Assembly (NCBI RefSeq): GCF_019733355.1 | Contig: NZ_JAIHLQ010000005.1 | Span: 62,001-126,000 of the forward strand | Reading direction: 5' to 3' | Length of the DNA stretch: 64,000 nucleotides | DNA from: Pseudomonas baetica | GTDB lineage: Bacteria > Pseudomonadota > Gammaproteobacteria > Pseudomonadales > Pseudomonadaceae | Shown: one piece after another, positions 19,491 to 28,499 of the stretch | How the letters are laid out: each line of letters opens with the position of its first letter | How positions within the stretch are numbered: the first letter of the stretch is position 1 | Position numbers and translations under genes: made by a program | The notes under the pieces: generated by a model | What the model saw: only the letters and a program-made list of their open reading frames with translations | Told to the model about the DNA's origin: nothing | Database searches by the model: none

Positions 19491-19593
19491 GCCTCTTAGC
19501 GAGCGAGCCTGCTCCCACAGAGGGGCGGGCTTCGGACTCAAATTTTGTATCCACTGAAAATCCCCTGTGGGAGCGGGCTTGCTCGCGAAGGCG
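19491..19593. repeat. Pair of inverted REP sequences
   Basis: Two REP units of the GTGGGAGCGGGCTTGCTCGC type in opposite orientation (19497-19520 and 19565-19590), between the hydrolase gene and the convergent HAD gene. Confidence 0.75.
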
Positions 19594-19614
19594 TCCGTCC
19601 AGACACTCAACGGC

Positions 19615-20208
19615 TCAGGCGAACACCATCCGCCGCAACTCAACACAATCCTGCGCATGCCAGTCCGTCAGCTCCGGCCATGGGTTATCCGGCAAATTCA
19701 CCAACACCGTCCGCGCACCTGCCGCCCGACCGCAATCCAGATCAAAGCGGTAATCGCCGACCATCACCATCTCGCTGGCCGGCACCGACCACGCCTCGGC
19801 CAACTTCAGCAATCCACCCGGATGCGGCTTGGGCGGCGCGTCATCACGGCCCAGCACATCCTCCACGGCAAAGCAGTCAGCCAGGCCAATCGCCTCCAGC
19901 GTGACATGCGCCAGTTCGCGGGCATTACGGGTGAGAATGCCGAGGCGATAACCGCGCGAGTGCAGGTCACGCACCAGTGCCACGGCGCCGGTGGCCGGGG
20001 TCGAACCCCGCGCCAGATCACGTTCGTGCTCCAGCAACCATGCATGTTTCGCCGCCGCTTCAGCGGCTGGCAGCGCGCCAAGGTGGGTGAGAATGTCGTC
20101 CTCGGGCGGAATCGACAACGCAACGCGAATCGCCGCGAAGTCATGGACGGCAACGGTGAGCGTGCCGTCCATGTCGAACACCCAATGCTTCACATCAACG
20201 AGGCTCAT
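19615..20208 (-). CDS. HAD-family hydrolase (phosphatase)
   Basis: A 197-residue HAD phosphatase. Motif I is FDMDGTLT (nucleophile Asp near residue 11), motif II is ILTRNARE, and motif IV is MVMVGDYRFDLDCGRAAGA, with a Lys region at PPKPHPGG. The cap is small and helical, as in phosphoglycolate-phosphatase-like enzymes. The substrate is not determinable. The start at 20208 overlaps the tesB stop by four bases, so translation is probably coupled. Confidence 0.87.
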   Translation of the reverse strand: MSLVDVKHWVFDMDGTLTVAVHDFAAIRVALSIPPEDDILTHLGALPAAEAAAKHAWLLEHERDLARGSTPATGAVALVRDLHSRGYRLGILTRNARELAHVTLEAIGLADCFAVEDVLGRDDAPPKPHPGGLLKLAEAWSVPASEMVMVGDYRFDLDCGRAAGARTVLVNLPDNPWPELTDWHAQDCVELRRMVFA

Positions 20209-21074
20209 GCCCAGTCCTTGCGATGCCGAATCAGGCCTTCCTGAGTCACCGAGGCGACCAGTTGACCGGCGCGGTTGTAGACGCTGCCACGGGAGAAACC
20301 ACGGGAATTTCCGGCCCACGGACTGTCCATCGCATAGAGCAACCAGTCATCGGCACGCAGATCGTTGTGGAACCACAGCGCGTGATCGAGGCTGGCGACC
20401 TGCATGTCTTTCTGCCAGACCGATTTGCCGTGGGGCAGCATCGACGTGGTCAACAGACCGAAGTCCGAGGCGTAGGCCAGCAAGTATTTGTGCAATGCCG
20501 GGGTATCGGCCAAGGCGCCGTCGGCGCGGAACCAGACGTACTTCACCGGATCAGCCGGTTGCGGGTTGTACGGGTCTTTCTCGGTGACCGGGCGCACCTC
20601 GATCGGTTTCGGGCACAGCAGTTTTTCGCGCATGTGCTCAGGAATCAGGTGCGCGCGTTGCTGGGTCAGTTCCAGCTCCGACGGCAGGTTTTCCGGACCG
20701 ACCACGACCGGCATCTGGCTCTGGTGCTCGAAGCCCTCTTCGTCGTACTGGAACGAAGCGCTGCAAGTGAAGATCGGATGGCCCTTCTGGATCGCCGTCA
20801 CCCGGCGAGTGCTGAAACTGCCGCCATCGCGCACGCGGTCCACCGAATAGACCACGGGCAACTTGGCGTCGCCCGGACGCAGGAAATAGCCGTGCATCGA
20901 ATGCACATGGCGGGTTTCTTCAACCGTCTGACTGGCCGCCGACAACGACTGACCGAGTACCTGCCCCCCGAACAACTGACGAAAACCAAGGTCCTGGCTA
21001 CGGCCACGGAACAGGTTTTCTTCGATCGGTTCCAGGGTCAGCAAGTCGACCAGATCTTCCAACACTTGGCTCAT
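20205..21074 (-). CDS. tesB: Acyl-CoA thioesterase II
   Basis: Hydrolyses medium- and long-chain acyl-CoA to free fatty acid and CoA in the cytoplasm. The 289-residue, double hot-dog protein matches TesB in length. Recognisable segments are FRGRSQDLGFRQLFGGQVLG near residue 23, HSMHGYFLRPGD, RDGGSFSTRRVTAIQ, and in the second half SLDHALWFHNDLRADDWLLY with the catalytic Asp. A HAD hydrolase overlaps its end by four bases. Confidence 0.93.
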   Translation of the reverse strand: MSQVLEDLVDLLTLEPIEENLFRGRSQDLGFRQLFGGQVLGQSLSAASQTVEETRHVHSMHGYFLRPGDAKLPVVYSVDRVRDGGSFSTRRVTAIQKGHPIFTCSASFQYDEEGFEHQSQMPVVVGPENLPSELELTQQRAHLIPEHMREKLLCPKPIEVRPVTEKDPYNPQPADPVKYVWFRADGALADTPALHKYLLAYASDFGLLTTSMLPHGKSVWQKDMQVASLDHALWFHNDLRADDWLLYAMDSPWAGNSRGFSRGSVYNRAGQLVASVTQEGLIRHRKDWA

Positions 21075-21183
21075 TCAGACTCTCCTCACACAAAGCTATG
21101 CCGCGCAGTCTTGGCTGCGGCGGCCGATTCAGATTCTGGCGCGGGCCAATGATATGGCGGCCATTGTAAACGTCCGTGTCGGC

Positions 21184-21753
21184 TTATCCATGCAAGGTTT
21201 GCAGCCACTGCTCCCGGGTGATGCGGTACAGCACATGCTTGCGTAACGGATCACCGACGGCGAGTTTCGGGTGATTGAAATCATCAGCCGGCACGTGGTG
21301 CATGCCGATCGCCTGCATGACTTTCTCCGAAGGCAGATTGGATTGCGCGGTAAAGGACACCATTTCCTTCAGGGCCAACCGATCAAACCCGCAACGCAGA
21401 GCGGTCCATGCCGCTTCACTGGCATAACCCAAGCCCCAATGTTCCTTGGCCAGGCGCCAGCCGATTTCCACTGCCGGCGTAAAAGGTGCATCGAAACCGA
21501 CGACGCAAAGTCCGGTAAAACCGATGAACTCGCCACTGTCCTTGCGCTCCAGCGCCCACAAACCGAAACCATGCTCAGCAAAATGCCCGCGCACACGACC
21601 GATCAGCGCGGCGCTTTCCAGACGGCTCAACCGAGCGGGAAAGTAGCGCATCACCTGAGGATCGGCACACATCGCCGCAAATGCCGGCAAGTCCTCATCC
21701 TGCCACTGACGCATCAGCAGGCGTGCGCTTTCGAGTTCCAGTATCGGCTCCAT
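21184..21753 (-). CDS. GNAT-family N-acetyltransferase (RimJ/RimL-like)
   Basis: A 189-residue acetyltransferase of the RimJ/RimL-like GNAT group: ESARLLMRQWQDEDLPAFA at the N-terminus, GFTGLCVVGF in the middle, and the acetyl-CoA-binding stretch AKEHWGLGYASEAAWTAL near residue 105. The end (NLPSEKVMQAIGMHHV) is typical. The ATG at 21753 is chosen; the frame stays open 115 codons further without similarity. The acceptor (ribosomal protein or small amine) is unknown. Confidence 0.87.
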   Translation of the reverse strand: MEPILELESARLLMRQWQDEDLPAFAAMCADPQVMRYFPARLSRLESAALIGRVRGHFAEHGFGLWALERKDSGEFIGFTGLCVVGFDAPFTPAVEIGWRLAKEHWGLGYASEAAWTALRCGFDRLALKEMVSFTAQSNLPSEKVMQAIGMHHVPADDFNHPKLAVGDPLRKHVLYRITREQWLQTLHG

Positions 21754-21836
21754 CGTGCCCCTCCGTTTCCATGCCGCAAGTCTACATCGCTGGTAGGATC
21801 GCTCACTCTTTCCTACGTTTCCTACATGAAGTCGCC

Positions 21837-22757
21837 ATGCCACTGCCGCTGATCTATCACGAAGACTACAGCCCCGAGTTTCCGGCGGATCACCGCTTCC
21901 CCATGGACAAGTTTCGCTTGCTGCGCGATCACCTGATCGACAGCGGCCTGACCCGCGACGCCGACTTGCTGCGTCCAGAGATTTGTCCCAACGACATCCT
22001 CGCCTTGGCCCATGACCGTCGCTATATCGAACGCTACATGAACGGCGAGTTGTCCCGCGAAGACCAACGGCGCCTCGGCCTGCCGTGGAATGAAGCACTG
22101 GCCCGGCGCACGGTGCGGGCGGTCGGCGGTTCGATCCTGGCGGCGGAAAAAGCCCTGGAGCATGGTTTGGCTTGTCATCTGGCCGGCGGCACCCATCACG
22201 CCCACTACGACTACCCGGCCGGGTTTTGCATCTTCAATGACCTGGCAATCATCAGCCAGTACCTGCTGCAAAGCGGCCGGGTGAACCGGGTGTTGATCTT
22301 TGATTGCGACGTGCATCAGGGCGACGGCACGGCGCGGATTCTGCACGACACCCCGGAGGCGATTACCGTTTCCCTGCACTGCGAGAAGAACTTTCCTGCA
22401 CGTAAAGCCGAAAGTGACTGGGACATTCCGCTGCCCAAAGGCATGGGCGATGCCGATTATTTAAAAGTCGTGGACGACACACTCAACTATTTGCTGGCGC
22501 TGTATCAACCAGATCTGGTGCTATACGACGCCGGCGTCGATGTGCACAAGGACGACGCCCTCGGTTATCTGCAACTGACCGATGAAGGCGTAGCCGCCCG
22601 GGACGAAAGCGTAATGCGCCATTGCCTGGGCCGCGACATCCCGGTGGTCGGTGTCATCGGTGGCGGTTACAGCAAGGATCGCCACGCCCTCGCCCGCCGC
22701 CACGGCATTCTCCATCACAGCGCGCAGCGCGTCTGGCAGTCACACGGCTGTCATTGA
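21837..22757 (+). CDS. Histone deacetylase-like (arginase-fold) amidohydrolase
   Basis: A 306-residue member of the histone deacetylase/AcuC/acetylpolyamine amidohydrolase superfamily. Zinc and catalytic residues are seen in AGGTHHAHYDYPAGFCIFND (double His, near residue 120), IFDCDVHQGDGTA (Asp/His zinc ligands, near residue 157) and LYDAGVDVHKDDALG (third Asp, near residue 228). The bacterial substrate is not known; small acetylated amines or acetyl-lysine proteins are the usual proposals. It is divergent from the GNAT gene with 83 bases between. Confidence 0.88.
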   Translation: MPLPLIYHEDYSPEFPADHRFPMDKFRLLRDHLIDSGLTRDADLLRPEICPNDILALAHDRRYIERYMNGELSREDQRRLGLPWNEALARRTVRAVGGSILAAEKALEHGLACHLAGGTHHAHYDYPAGFCIFNDLAIISQYLLQSGRVNRVLIFDCDVHQGDGTARILHDTPEAITVSLHCEKNFPARKAESDWDIPLPKGMGDADYLKVVDDTLNYLLALYQPDLVLYDAGVDVHKDDALGYLQLTDEGVAARDESVMRHCLGRDIPVVGVIGGGYSKDRHALARRHGILHHSAQRVWQSHGCH

Positions 22758-22893
22758 GGTGTGCTGCGTTACCCACATTCGCTGTGGAACGGCCTGTGGA
22801 TAACCTGAGTGCAAGGGACTAGAGGCCATGCTGGACATAGCTTGCAGCACGATGGTCATTTATTAACCAGATTTTGTGGATCACCACAGATCC

Positions 22894-22986
22894 CTTGTGG
22901 GAGGGGGCTTGCTCCCGAATGCGGGGGGCCATTCAACATTGATGTCAATTGATATACCGCATTCGGGAGCAAGCCCCCTCCCACCC
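22894..22986. repeat. REP doublet, GTGGGAGGGGGCTTG type
   Basis: Two inverted units of GTGGGAGGGGGCTTGCTCCC, the first from 22894 and the second ending at 22986, make one long imperfect palindrome with the arms continuing as GAATGCGG / CCGCATTC. This subtype has GGGGG where the commoner type has GCGGG. It fills most of the 282-base gap before the flavoprotein gene. Confidence 0.85.
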
Positions 22987-23039
22987 TGTCCGGCGCTGTT
23001 AGAATGCGCGCCTTATCCCGCCATACCGCAGCGCACGCC

Positions 23040-24281
23040 ATGACTCAGACTTCCGCCCCCCTCCCCGCTCACGTCGCCATCATCGGCGGTGGCCCCGCCG
23101 GCCTGATGGCCGCCGAAGTACTGGGCCAAGCCGGAGTGCGCGTCGACCTGTACGACGGCATGCCCTCGGTGGGCCGCAAGTTTCTGTTGGCCGGCGTCGG
23201 CGGCATGAACATCACCCACTCCGAAGCCTACCCAGCGTTCCTCTCGCGCTACGCCGAACGCGCGCCGCACATCGCTCCGCTGCTGCGCGGTTTTGATGCC
23301 GACGCGTTGTGCCGCTGGATTCATGACTTGGGCATCGAAACCTTTATCGGCAGCTCTGGCCGCGTGTTCCCCACCGACATGAAAGCCGCGCCCCTGCTGC
23401 GCGCCTGGCTCAAACGCCTGCGCGACAGCGGCGTCGTTATCCACACCCGCCACCGCTGGCTCGGTTGGAATGAACAGGGCGCGCTACGCATCGACAACCC
23501 CGACGGCGAAATCACCATCAGCCCCGACGCCACCCTGCTTGCCCTTGGCGGCGGCAGTTGGTCGCGTCTGGGTTCGGACGGTGCCTGGATGCTGCCGCTG
23601 GAGCAGCGCGGTGTGGGACTGGCGCCGTTGCAGCCGAGCAATTGCGGCTTCGAAGTGCAGGCCTGGAGCGAATTGCTCGTCAGCAAATTCGCCGGCGCGC
23701 CGCTGAAAAATATCGCCATAGGCTTGAACGACGACATTGCGCGCTTGGGCGAATGCGTGATCACCGCAACTGGAATTGAAGGGAGTTTGGTCTACGCGTT
23801 GTCGGCGCCGATTCGTGAGGCGATCAATATGCATGGCTCGGCCACGGTGCACATCGATCTACTGCCGAGCCGGCCTGTGGATAAATTACAGGCTGCGCTG
23901 AGCAAACCGCGTGGCTCGCGCTCGATGGCCAAGCACTTGCACAGTCAGGTCGGGATTGATGGGGTGAAAGCGGCGTTGTTGCGTGAGTTGACTGACGCGG
24001 CGACCTTCGCCGATCCAGCGCTGCTGGCGCGGGCGATCAAAGCATTGCCGCTGACCTTGGTGAAAACCCGTCCGTTGGATGAGGCGATCAGCAGTGCCGG
24101 GGGCGTGACGTTCGAGGCGATGGATGAGCGCCTGATGCTCAAGGCCTTGCCGGGCGTGTTCTGCGCTGGCGAGATGCTCGATTGGGAAGCACCGACGGGC
24201 GGGTACTTGCTGACGGGGTGTTTTGCCAGTGGCCGGGCTGCCGGGTTCGGAATACTGGAGTGGCTGCAGCGCGAGGGCTGA
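23040..24281 (+). CDS. NAD(P)/FAD-dependent oxidoreductase, YhiN/BaiN-like (TIGR03862 type)
   Basis: A 413-residue flavoprotein. The FAD-binding dinucleotide motif is at the N-terminus (VAIIGGGPAGLMAAEVLGQA, residues 10-29), followed by GRKFLLAGVGGMNITHSE, the signature of the HI0933/YhiN family. The C-terminal FAD segment is GVFCAGEMLDWEAPTGGYLL with GCFASGRAAG. Members are widespread and mostly of unknown function. The variant with an insert, as I recall, falls in TIGR03862. The ATG at 23040 was chosen. Confidence 0.85.
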   Translation: MTQTSAPLPAHVAIIGGGPAGLMAAEVLGQAGVRVDLYDGMPSVGRKFLLAGVGGMNITHSEAYPAFLSRYAERAPHIAPLLRGFDADALCRWIHDLGIETFIGSSGRVFPTDMKAAPLLRAWLKRLRDSGVVIHTRHRWLGWNEQGALRIDNPDGEITISPDATLLALGGGSWSRLGSDGAWMLPLEQRGVGLAPLQPSNCGFEVQAWSELLVSKFAGAPLKNIAIGLNDDIARLGECVITATGIEGSLVYALSAPIREAINMHGSATVHIDLLPSRPVDKLQAALSKPRGSRSMAKHLHSQVGIDGVKAALLRELTDAATFADPALLARAIKALPLTLVKTRPLDEAISSAGGVTFEAMDERLMLKALPGVFCAGEMLDWEAPTGGYLLTGCFASGRAAGFGILEWLQREG

Positions 24282-24297
24282 AGACCGCAGGGCGCCC

Positions 24298-24379
24298 TTC
24301 ACGAGCAAGCCCGCTCCCACAGTTGACCGCATTCAATTGAAGTACTTGGTCGAATGTGGGGGCGGGCTTGCTCGCGAAA
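24298..24379. repeat. REP doublet
   Basis: Inverted units around 24301-24321 (CGAGCAAGCCCGCTCCCACA) and 24355-24377 (TGTGGGGGCGGGCTTGCTCG) between convergent genes. Confidence 0.8.
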
Positions 24380-24405
24380 GCAGTCTTAGCGACGCCGCAT
24401 CAAAA

Positions 24406-25743
24406 TCAAGGCTTACGCTTACGCGGCCCGGTATTGAACACCGGCACTTTACGCACAGGCTTGATCGAAGGCTCCGGCGCCTGCGTCTCGCCGCTATCGA
24501 CCCACTTGCCCAAATTGCGCTTACCGCCACCGCCCGAAGTTTTCGGCTTTTTCGGTTTCTTCGGCTTCTTGATCACCTGACCGCTCGCATCGGTATCCGG
24601 CACGCGGTGCTCAGGCTCGAAGTCCGGTTCGTTCTGGCGCTTCAACGTCTGGCGCGTCAGCATCTCGATGGCCGAGAGCATGTTCACCTCATCGGCACAC
24701 ACCAGCGAAATCGCTTCGCCCGTCGCACCCGCACGGCCAGTACGGCCGATACGGTGAATGTAATCCTCGGCCACAATCGGCAGATCAAAGTTGACCACCA
24801 GCGGCAGGTCTTCGATATCCAGACCACGGGCGGCCACATCGGTGGCGACCAGAATCTGCACTTCGCTGAGTTTGAAACGATCCAGCGCACGCTGACGAGT
24901 CGCCTGCGGTTTATCGCCGTGGATACCGTCGGCGTTGATGCCCAGGCCCTGAAGTTTTTCCACCAGCGCGTCGACACCGTTGCGGGTCTTGGCGAACACC
25001 AGCACCTGTTTCCACTTGCTCTTGCGCATCAGATGCACGAACAGCTCCGCCTTACGCTTTTTGTCCACCGTCACCACCCATTGTTTGACGGTGTTGGCAG
25101 CAACGTTGCGCGGACTGACTTCGACGCTCAGCGGATCGTTGAGCATCTGCCCGGCCAGCAGGCGGATGTCATCGGAGAAGGTCGCGGAGAACAGCAAGGT
25201 CTGGCGCTTTTTCGGCAGCATGCGGTAAATGTTTGCCAGTTCTTCGGAGAAGCCCAGGTCGAGCATACGATCGGCTTCATCCAGCACCAGGGTTTGCAAC
25301 TGATCGAGTTTCAGCGCGTTCTGGCGGAACAGGTCAATCAGGCGACCAGGCGTGGCGACCAGCACATCGACGCCGCCGCGCAGCTTCATCATTTGCGGGT
25401 TGATGCTGACGCCGCCGTACACCGCGTAAGTGCGCAGCGGCAGGTTTTCCGCGTACTGGCGCACAGACTCATGAACCTGCTCGGCCAACTCGCGGGTCGG
25501 CACCAGAATCAGCGCTCGCGCCGAGTTGGCAGCGACTTTCGGCCCTTCCATGCTCAGCAACTGCAACAGCGGCAAGGCGAAACCGGCGGTTTTGCCAGTG
25601 CCGGTCTGAGCGGCTGCCATCAAGTCACGACCGGCCAGCACGGCCGGAATGGCTTGCGCCTGCACCGGCGTCGGGGTCTGGTAGCCGAGCGTCTCGAGGG
25701 AGCGCAGCAAGGGTTCGATCAGGCCAAGGGAGGCGAAAGTCAT
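24406..25743 (-). CDS. rhlE: DEAD-box RNA helicase, RhlE type
   Basis: A 445-residue ATP-dependent RNA helicase. All DEAD-box motifs are present in order: [14 protein letters not shown] (Q motif), AAQTGTGKT (I), PTRELAEQ (Ia), VATPGRL (Ib), [11 protein letters not shown] (II), SATFSD (III), [10 protein letters not shown] (IV), [12 protein letters not shown] (V) and [10 protein letters not shown] (VI). After about residue 370 there is a basic, low-complexity tail ([18 protein letters not shown]), common in RhlE proteins and probably an RNA-binding tail. The likely role is RNA remodelling in ribosome assembly or decay. The start at 25743 gives [13 protein letters not shown]. Confidence 0.92.
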   Translation of the reverse strand: MTFASLGLIEPLLRSLETLGYQTPTPVQAQAIPAVLAGRDLMAAAQTGTGKTAGFALPLLQLLSMEGPKVAANSARALILVPTRELAEQVHESVRQYAENLPLRTYAVYGGVSINPQMMKLRGGVDVLVATPGRLIDLFRQNALKLDQLQTLVLDEADRMLDLGFSEELANIYRMLPKKRQTLLFSATFSDDIRLLAGQMLNDPLSVEVSPRNVAANTVKQWVVTVDKKRKAELFVHLMRKSKWKQVLVFAKTRNGVDALVEKLQGLGINADGIHGDKPQATRQRALDRFKLSEVQILVATDVAARGLDIEDLPLVVNFDLPIVAEDYIHRIGRTGRAGATGEAISLVCADEVNMLSAIEMLTRQTLKRQNEPDFEPEHRVPDTDASGQVIKKPKKPKKPKTSGGGGKRNLGKWVDSGETQAPEPSIKPVRKVPVFNTGPRKRKP

Positions 25744-25808
25744 GGGAGTACCGTAGGAAAATTCAGCGCAGTTGTGCAAAACGAGTATGCAATGGCGCGC
25801 AGTTTACC

Positions 25809-26744
25809 CTAATTCGTACGGGTTTCTGTTGGCATGGCTGTCGGCGCCACGACTGACGGCGGAGGCGCCCGACGCCACTGGGGTAGCCCAATCAGCACCA
25901 CCGCGCTGATGATCACCAGCATCGCCAGTGCTTCTTCAATGCCAATGGTCTCGCCGACGAACACAATCCCCAGCAACACCGCCACCGCCGGATTGACGTA
26001 GGCATAACTGGTGGCCGCCGCCGGACGCACGTGCTTGAGCAGGTACATGTACGAGTTGAAGGCAATGATCGAGCCGAAGAAGATCAGATACGCCAGCGCC
26101 AACCAGCCTTCCACTGGCGGCACGACTTGCAAGTGCTCACCGCTCAGCGCACTGCCGATCAACAACACGACGCCGCCAACGAGCATTTCCACGGCACTGG
26201 CCATCGCGCCTGGCGGCAGGGGCAAGTGTCGGCTCCAGACCGAACCGAACGCCCACGACGCCGCAGCAAAAATCAGCAACATTGCCCCCAGCGGACTCGA
26301 TTGAAGGTTGGAGCCCATGTTGAGCATGGCGATGCCGATAATCCCCAACACCACCCCGGCCCATTCGAGACGGGTATTACGCGCCCCCCAGAAATAACCG
26401 CAGAGCAACGTGAACAACGGCACCGTCGCCACCGCCAACGCCGCGACGCCCGAAGCCACGCCGGTGTGTTCGGCCACACTCACTGCGCCGTTACCAAGAC
26501 TCAACAGCAAAATCCCGATGATCCCCGCCGCTTTCCACTGCGCCCAGGTCGGTGCCGGCGCCCCGCGCCAACGCAGGAAGGCGTACATCAGCGTGCCCGC
26601 AATCACAAAGCGCACCCCGCCAAGCATCAGCGGCGGCCAGTATTCAACACCAATGCGGATCACCAGATAGGTCGACCCCCAAATCACATACAGCGCAAAA
26701 AACGCGGCGATCAGCGGCAGGGGAAAACGGCGCAGGGCAGGCAT
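25809..26744 (-). CDS. EamA/DMT-family transporter (YedA-like)
   Basis: A 311-residue, ten-helix drug/metabolite transporter. The first helix region is AAFFALYVIWGSTYLVIRIG, typical of YedA/RhaT-like EamA proteins, and the second repeat contains SYAYVNPAVAVLLGIVFVGE. Its substrate is not known. It is divergent from the Lrp regulator at 26908 with 163 bases between, and that regulator may control it. The C-terminus has a short Pro/Thr-rich tail. Confidence 0.86.
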   Translation of the reverse strand: MPALRRFPLPLIAAFFALYVIWGSTYLVIRIGVEYWPPLMLGGVRFVIAGTLMYAFLRWRGAPAPTWAQWKAAGIIGILLLSLGNGAVSVAEHTGVASGVAALAVATVPLFTLLCGYFWGARNTRLEWAGVVLGIIGIAMLNMGSNLQSSPLGAMLLIFAAASWAFGSVWSRHLPLPPGAMASAVEMLVGGVVLLIGSALSGEHLQVVPPVEGWLALAYLIFFGSIIAFNSYMYLLKHVRPAAATSYAYVNPAVAVLLGIVFVGETIGIEEALAMLVIISAVVLIGLPQWRRAPPPSVVAPTAMPTETRTN

Positions 26745-26907
26745 GGAAGGCTCGAAAGTCAGAGGCGAGGGATTGGTTATTCTAGAAAGGCCAGCGGGCA
26801 AAAATAAGTTACAAACCCTGTTTATCAGGCCAGTACACTTTGGAAATCATGGAGATCGACGGGATGAACCGCGATTTCGAAAGTCTGGCATTTACAGGAG
26901 TTCGGCT

Positions 26908-27366
26908 TTGGACAAATACGACCGCATGCTGCTCAGCGCCCTACTCGAAAACGGTCGCGCGTCCTACGCCGACCTGGCGCGCAAAGTAAATCTGTCAGCG
27001 CCCGCCGTGGCCGAGCGCGTATCCAAACTGGAAGCATCCGGGGTGATCACCGGGTATGAGGCAAAAATTAACCTGTCGAAAATCGGCTTGCCGATCCAGT
27101 GCGTGATCGAACTGCGTCTGCACCAGAACGGCAGCCAGAAGGTGTACGACGAATTGGCCACAATCTCGCAACTGACCGAGTGCTTTCGAGTGACGGGCGA
27201 TCCGTGCGTGATCATGAAAGGGGCGGTGGGCTCAATGCTGGAGCTGGAGGCGTTGATCAATCGGGTGGCGAAATTCGGGTTCAGCAAGACGTCGATTGTG
27301 CTTTCGAGCGCCATCGAAAAACGCGTGCCGCTCGGCCATATCGAAAACAACGGCAAACAGACGTGA
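26908..27366 (+). CDS. Lrp/AsnC-family transcriptional regulator
   Basis: A 152-residue Lrp/AsnC protein: an N-terminal helix-turn-helix (LLSALLENGRASYADLARKV, then LSAPAVAERVSKLEASGVI) and a C-terminal RAM ligand domain (GLPIQCVIELRLHQN, VTGDPCVIMKGAVGS). The start is a TTG at 26908 preceded by AGGAG with seven bases between, which gives MDKYDRMLLSALL, the normal N-terminus. The frame is open further upstream without similarity. It is divergent from an EamA exporter. The last 20 codons and stop are repeated at 29558-29617 in the copy B repeat. Confidence 0.88.
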   Translation: MDKYDRMLLSALLENGRASYADLARKVNLSAPAVAERVSKLEASGVITGYEAKINLSKIGLPIQCVIELRLHQNGSQKVYDELATISQLTECFRVTGDPCVIMKGAVGSMLELEALINRVAKFGFSKTSIVLSSAIEKRVPLGHIENNGKQT

Positions 27367-27475
27367 CGCCAACAGAGATCCAATGTGGGAGCGGGCTTGC
27401 TCGCGAAGACGGTGAATCAGTCGACATCAATGTTGAATGAACCACCGACTTCGCGAGCAAGCCCGCTCCCACAGG
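27307..27475 (+). repeat. 169-bp direct repeat, copy A (3' end of lrp gene plus REP doublet)
   Basis: Bases 27307-27475 recur at 29558-29726 with seven mismatches and no gaps (about 96% identity by eye). The copy includes the last codons of the Lrp gene, its stop, and a REP doublet (units near 27384-27407 and 27450-27475, separated by GTCGACATCAATGTTGAATG). Copies A and B bracket the BRO-N/unknown-protein segment. Confidence 0.9.
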
Positions 27476-27528
27476 TAATCGACGTTATCTGGAATGAATC
27501 CTCTGACTATCGGCTCAGCAAAGAGCCC

Positions 27529-28041
27529 TCAACGGCAACCAAGACCTTCCTGAGCCAACATACTCGGCATATCTCGCATGCGTATCCATGGCTCATTGCG
27601 CCAATGCAGAAGACTCAAGGTTTCCCCGGCGCACATCATCAAACGTAGATGCGGCTCGATAACTGACGTTGAGTCCTGATGAAGCATCGGCACGACCTCA
27701 TGGGTTAGCCAACGACGCAAATGACGGTTCTCCGGGGAGTAGTGATAAACCAGCATTGCGTAAACGCCGGACTCGCTCAACATCAAGGTCTCTTGAACAC
27801 CATCGTTTCCCGACAGAAACATCATCCGCCGCTGGTCCTCATCAAGCTTCAGAACTTGTCGCCCATTAATTTCCAACCCCATGAGGCGACCAATATCACG
27901 GGCACAGAACCAGGCTTCGCCATGTACCAGAGCGGCTTGCAACTGGATGTGATGGCGGATGAAGGCTTGGGGGTTTACGAGTGACTCACGGCTGAATTGC
28001 GAGCCGGCGTTTTTTGGAGCGTTGGTAGTTACTTTGATCAT
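27529..28041 (-). CDS. BRO-N domain phage antirepressor-like protein
   Basis: A 170-residue protein with a BRO-N (Bro/prophage antirepressor N-terminal) domain over roughly residues 30-125. Visible are WFCARDIGRLMGLEINGRQV, LDEDQRRMMFLSG, LMLSESGVYAMLVYHYSP and ENRHLRRWLTHEVVPML. In phages this domain is found in Ant proteins that inactivate repressors. No phage repressor, integrase or structural gene is nearby, so its present role is unclear. The start at 28041 has an AGGTGA ribosome site six bases upstream. A C4-like antisense RNA is encoded just upstream in the same transcript, with a loop complementary to this ribosome site, suggesting translational silencing. Confidence 0.85.
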   Translation of the reverse strand: MIKVTTNAPKNAGSQFSRESLVNPQAFIRHHIQLQAALVHGEAWFCARDIGRLMGLEINGRQVLKLDEDQRRMMFLSGNDGVQETLMLSESGVYAMLVYHYSPENRHLRRWLTHEVVPMLHQDSTSVIEPHLRLMMCAGETLSLLHWRNEPWIRMRDMPSMLAQEGLGCR

Positions 28042-28092
28042 GGCAAATCACCTAACGAATGTTGGAGCCGCTAGCATCACTTGCAGATGATG

Positions 28093-28173
28093 GGTGGCGG
28101 CTGTGCGCGGGTCTGCAAGACCGAGTCGTTAGGCAACCTCGGCAGACCCGAAGGTCTCCCGCACACAGCCACC
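28093..28173 (-). ncRNA. C4-like antisense leader RNA of the antirepressor gene
   Basis: Read on the minus strand, an 81-base element 5' of the antirepressor is closed by a long stem (GGTGGC..TGTGTGCGGG with CCCGCGCACA..GCCACC; 16 pairs with a three-base bulge and one G-U). Inside are a hairpin with a TTCG tetraloop (28144-28157) and a hairpin CCGAG/CTCGG with a 12-base loop (28121-28142). The loop carries CCTAACGA, exactly complementary to TCGTTAGG over the ribosome site (28051-28058). A second eight-base segment (28112-28119) is complementary to 28080-28087. Two nested antisense segments before an ant gene is the layout of the phage P1/P7 C4 RNA. Confidence 0.75.
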
Positions 28174-28499
28174 ATAAAATCGTTGGTCGCCATAAGAGCG
28201 ACGCGATTATAGGTGCACCGTTCAGTGCCTAACAAATTATCGGCGGGCTTGCAGTCCCGATCGCTGAATTTGCAGCGACGAAAAGAGGTTAGCGGTGGGG
28301 CTATCGGAGCTCAAGACGGATTATCCCTAAACTTCAGTAGGATGCTTCGTCGAATTTTATACGCGGCTAAACAACTCGGTTACGGGAGACTTTTTGTCCG
28401 GTGGACGCCACCAAGCGCAGCAGCTAATGTCCTCGCAGAGGCGACAATCGGTATTTCTCAAAAAAATAAAAACCCGATGGAAACGAAAGGAGCTCAAAA
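28174..28499. other. AT-richer gap with inverted repeats, no convincing gene
   Basis: Between the C4-like RNA and the unknown gene at 28500. It holds the minus-strand promoter, then GCCTAAC (28227-28233) and GGTTAGC (28287-28293) as an outer inverted pair enclosing two hairpins (CGGG/CCCG and TCGCTG/CAGCGA). A 96-codon open frame on the plus strand (28213-28503) overlaps the next start by ATGA, but it has no recognisable features. An AAAGGAG ribosome site for the next gene is at 28486-28492. Confidence 0.5.
28206..28235 (-). promoter_or_regulatory. Predicted promoter of the C4-like RNA/antirepressor transcript
   Basis: On the minus strand TATAAT (28211-28206) is a perfect -10, with TTGTTA (28235-28230) 18 bases upstream as a weaker -35 (four of six). 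Transcription would start near 28199, leaving about 25 bases, including a small hairpin (GTCGC/GCGAC), before the C4-like element. Confidence 0.55.

Noticed and set aside
27384..27475. REP doublets considered as CRISPR repeats
   Set aside because: Units are inverted pairs scattered through the window, not regularly spaced direct repeats, and there are no cas genes.
28050..28134. ACCTAAC ... GTTAGGC ends resembling an integron attC site
   Set aside because: The inner L''/L' parts do not pair, there is no integrase or cassette array, and the same bases are better explained as the C4-like loop and its ribosome-site target.
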